From NCBI GenBank assembly GCA_018828205.1, contig JAHJWA010000126.1:1-6975 (forward strand): 6,975 nucleotides of DNA, in the 5' to 3' direction. This DNA is from Alphaproteobacteria bacterium (GTDB lineage: Bacteria > Pseudomonadota > Alphaproteobacteria > Sphingomonadales > Sphingomonadaceae). Below the pieces are notes generated by a model that was not told where the DNA came from, did not search any database, and was given only the letters and a program-made list of their open reading frames with translations. Of this stretch, positions 6,250 through 6,975 are shown piece after piece; within the stretch, counting starts at the first letter, position 1; each line of letters starts with the position of its first letter. The translations under genes were made by a program, and so were the position numbers.

Positions 6250-6975
6250 CAATGGGCGCCCTCGCTCGCGCCTGCGGCGGCGCCATGGGCGCCTTCGATA
6301 TAATTGGCTTCATGCGCGCGCGGCGTGCCAACCACAGGGCGCGAGTCCCCTTCGGGCGCGGCGCGGGCGAGGCGGGCGTCGAGCGCGGCGATGTCGGCAC
6401 GCATCGGGGCAAGGAAGCTCTCGGGGTAGACCCCCATCCACAGCACCGCCGCCGCAATCGGGCCGAGCATGACCCATTCACGCAGACTGAGGTCGGGCAT
6501 GACCGCGGCATCGGCGTGTTCCTGCGGTCCGAAAGCGACGCGGCGATAGAGGTAGAGCATATAGGCTGCGCCCAGGATGATGCCCGTGGTCAGCACCAGC
6601 GTCGCCCAGGTCGACACCTGATACACGCCCGCGAGCGCGAGGAATTCGGCGACGAAGCCGCTGGTCCCCGGCAGGCCGATGCTCGCCATTGTGAAGAACA
6701 GGAAGAAGACCGCGTAGCGCGGCATGTTGATCGCGAGGCCGCCGTAACGGTCGATCTCGCGCGTGTGCAGGCGCTCGTAGATAACCCCGACACACAGGAA
6801 CAGCGCGCCCGACACCAGCCCGTGGCTGAGCATCATGATCATCGCGCCCTCGAGCCCCTGAACGTTGAAGGCGAACAGGCCGGCGGTGACGATCGCCATA
6901 TGCGCGACCGAGGAATAAGCGATCAGCTTTTTCATATCGCTCTGCACCAGCGCGACGAGGCTGGTGTAGACCACG
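6249..6975 (-). CDS. nuoM: NADH-quinone oxidoreductase subunit M, C-terminal half (5' end beyond window)
   Basis: About 242 C-terminal residues are visible; the frame is open to the right edge, so the gene is cut by the window, not broken. NuoM is the middle antiporter-like proton-pumping subunit of complex I. Recognisable segments, numbered from the first complete codon at 6974, are VYTSLVALVQSDMKKLIAYS (2-21), MLSHGLVSGALFL (48-60) and TMASIGLPGTSGFVAEFLAL (95-114). H51 and E110 fall where the conserved H348 and E407 of E. coli NuoM would be, by motif match. About five to six transmembrane helices remain. After the last helix, near residue 190, there is a hydrophilic tail of about 50 residues ending in an Ala/Gly/His-rich stretch. 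The family normally ends sooner after the PES-x-L motif. The first visible Val codon, GTG at 6974-6972, lies inside a conserved segment and is not a start. The gene overlaps nuoN by one base. Confidence 0.96.
   Translation of the reverse strand, partial: VVYTSLVALVQSDMKKLIAYSSVAHMAIVTAGLFAFNVQGLEGAMIMMLSHGLVSGALFLCVGVIYERLHTREIDRYGGLAINMPRYAVFFLFFTMASIGLPGTSGFVAEFLALAGVYQVSTWATLVLTTGIILGAAYMLYLYRRVAFGPQEHADAAVMPDLSLREWVMLGPIAAAVLWMGVYPESFLAPMRADIAALDARLARAAPEGDSRPVVGTPRAHEANYIEGAHGAAAGASEGAH
6259..6263 (-). promoter_or_regulatory. Ribosome binding site of nuoN inside the nuoM 3' end
   Basis: GAGGG on the minus strand lies 9 bases before the nuoN ATG at 6249 and 6 bases before an in-frame TTG at 6252. 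Both spacings are workable, so the site supports nuoN initiation here without settling which codon is used. ATG is favoured as the stronger codon. Confidence 0.55.

Noticed and set aside
4903..6303. 466-codon open frame on the plus strand opposite nuoN
   Set aside because: Its Asp/His/Arg/Gln/Glu-rich product with no recognisable domain is what the complement of a GC-rich hydrophobic gene yields. The opposite strand encodes NuoN with all key residues.
1..6975. Possible novel defence, mobile or biosynthetic system
   Set aside because: All genes but one are recognisable housekeeping families in a conserved-looking order, with no repeats, integrase, toxin-antitoxin pair or composition shift to suggest accessory DNA.

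Overview
The window is chromosomal DNA, GC-rich by eye, from a Gram-negative alphaproteobacterium. Protein sequence style and gene order most resemble a sphingomonad or Erythrobacter-like organism. This assignment comes from memory of the families, not from a search. Coding density is almost complete: no gap between genes is longer than about 10 bases. I see no tRNA, rRNA, CRISPR array, insertion sequence or phage remnant.

Plus strand, 1-1350: the 3' part of a large, highly charged coiled-coil protein, cut by the left edge. It ends in a compact, non-repetitive C-terminal module. I cannot name it with confidence.

Minus strand, 6975 down to 1352: one tightly packed gene series, read right to left. 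It runs nuoM (5' end beyond the window), nuoN, birA (biotin-protein ligase), coaX (type III pantothenate kinase), rnj (ribonuclease J), then a small two-helix DUF1467 membrane protein. Junctions overlap by 1-4 bases or are separated by 4-9 bases, which indicates a single transcript extending the complex I (nuo) operon into cofactor and RNA-processing genes. nuoM/nuoN encode two antiporter-like proton-pumping subunits of NADH:quinone oxidoreductase. birA attaches biotin to carboxylase carrier domains. coaX performs the first step of coenzyme A synthesis from pantothenate. rnj is a metal-dependent 5'-3' exo/endoribonuclease. This order is, as I recall it, a conserved alphaproteobacterial arrangement rather than a new system.

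The main sequence-level points are start-site corrections. birA and rnj both appear to start at TTG codons within a TTGA overlap with the preceding stop. coaX most likely starts at the second of two close ATGs, with a Shine-Dalgarno motif that contains the birA stop codon. nuoN starts at ATG or at a TTG one codon upstream. The minus-strand series and the coiled-coil gene converge with one base between their stop codons and no visible terminator. I found no convincing undescribed system; the coiled-coil protein is the least explained item.
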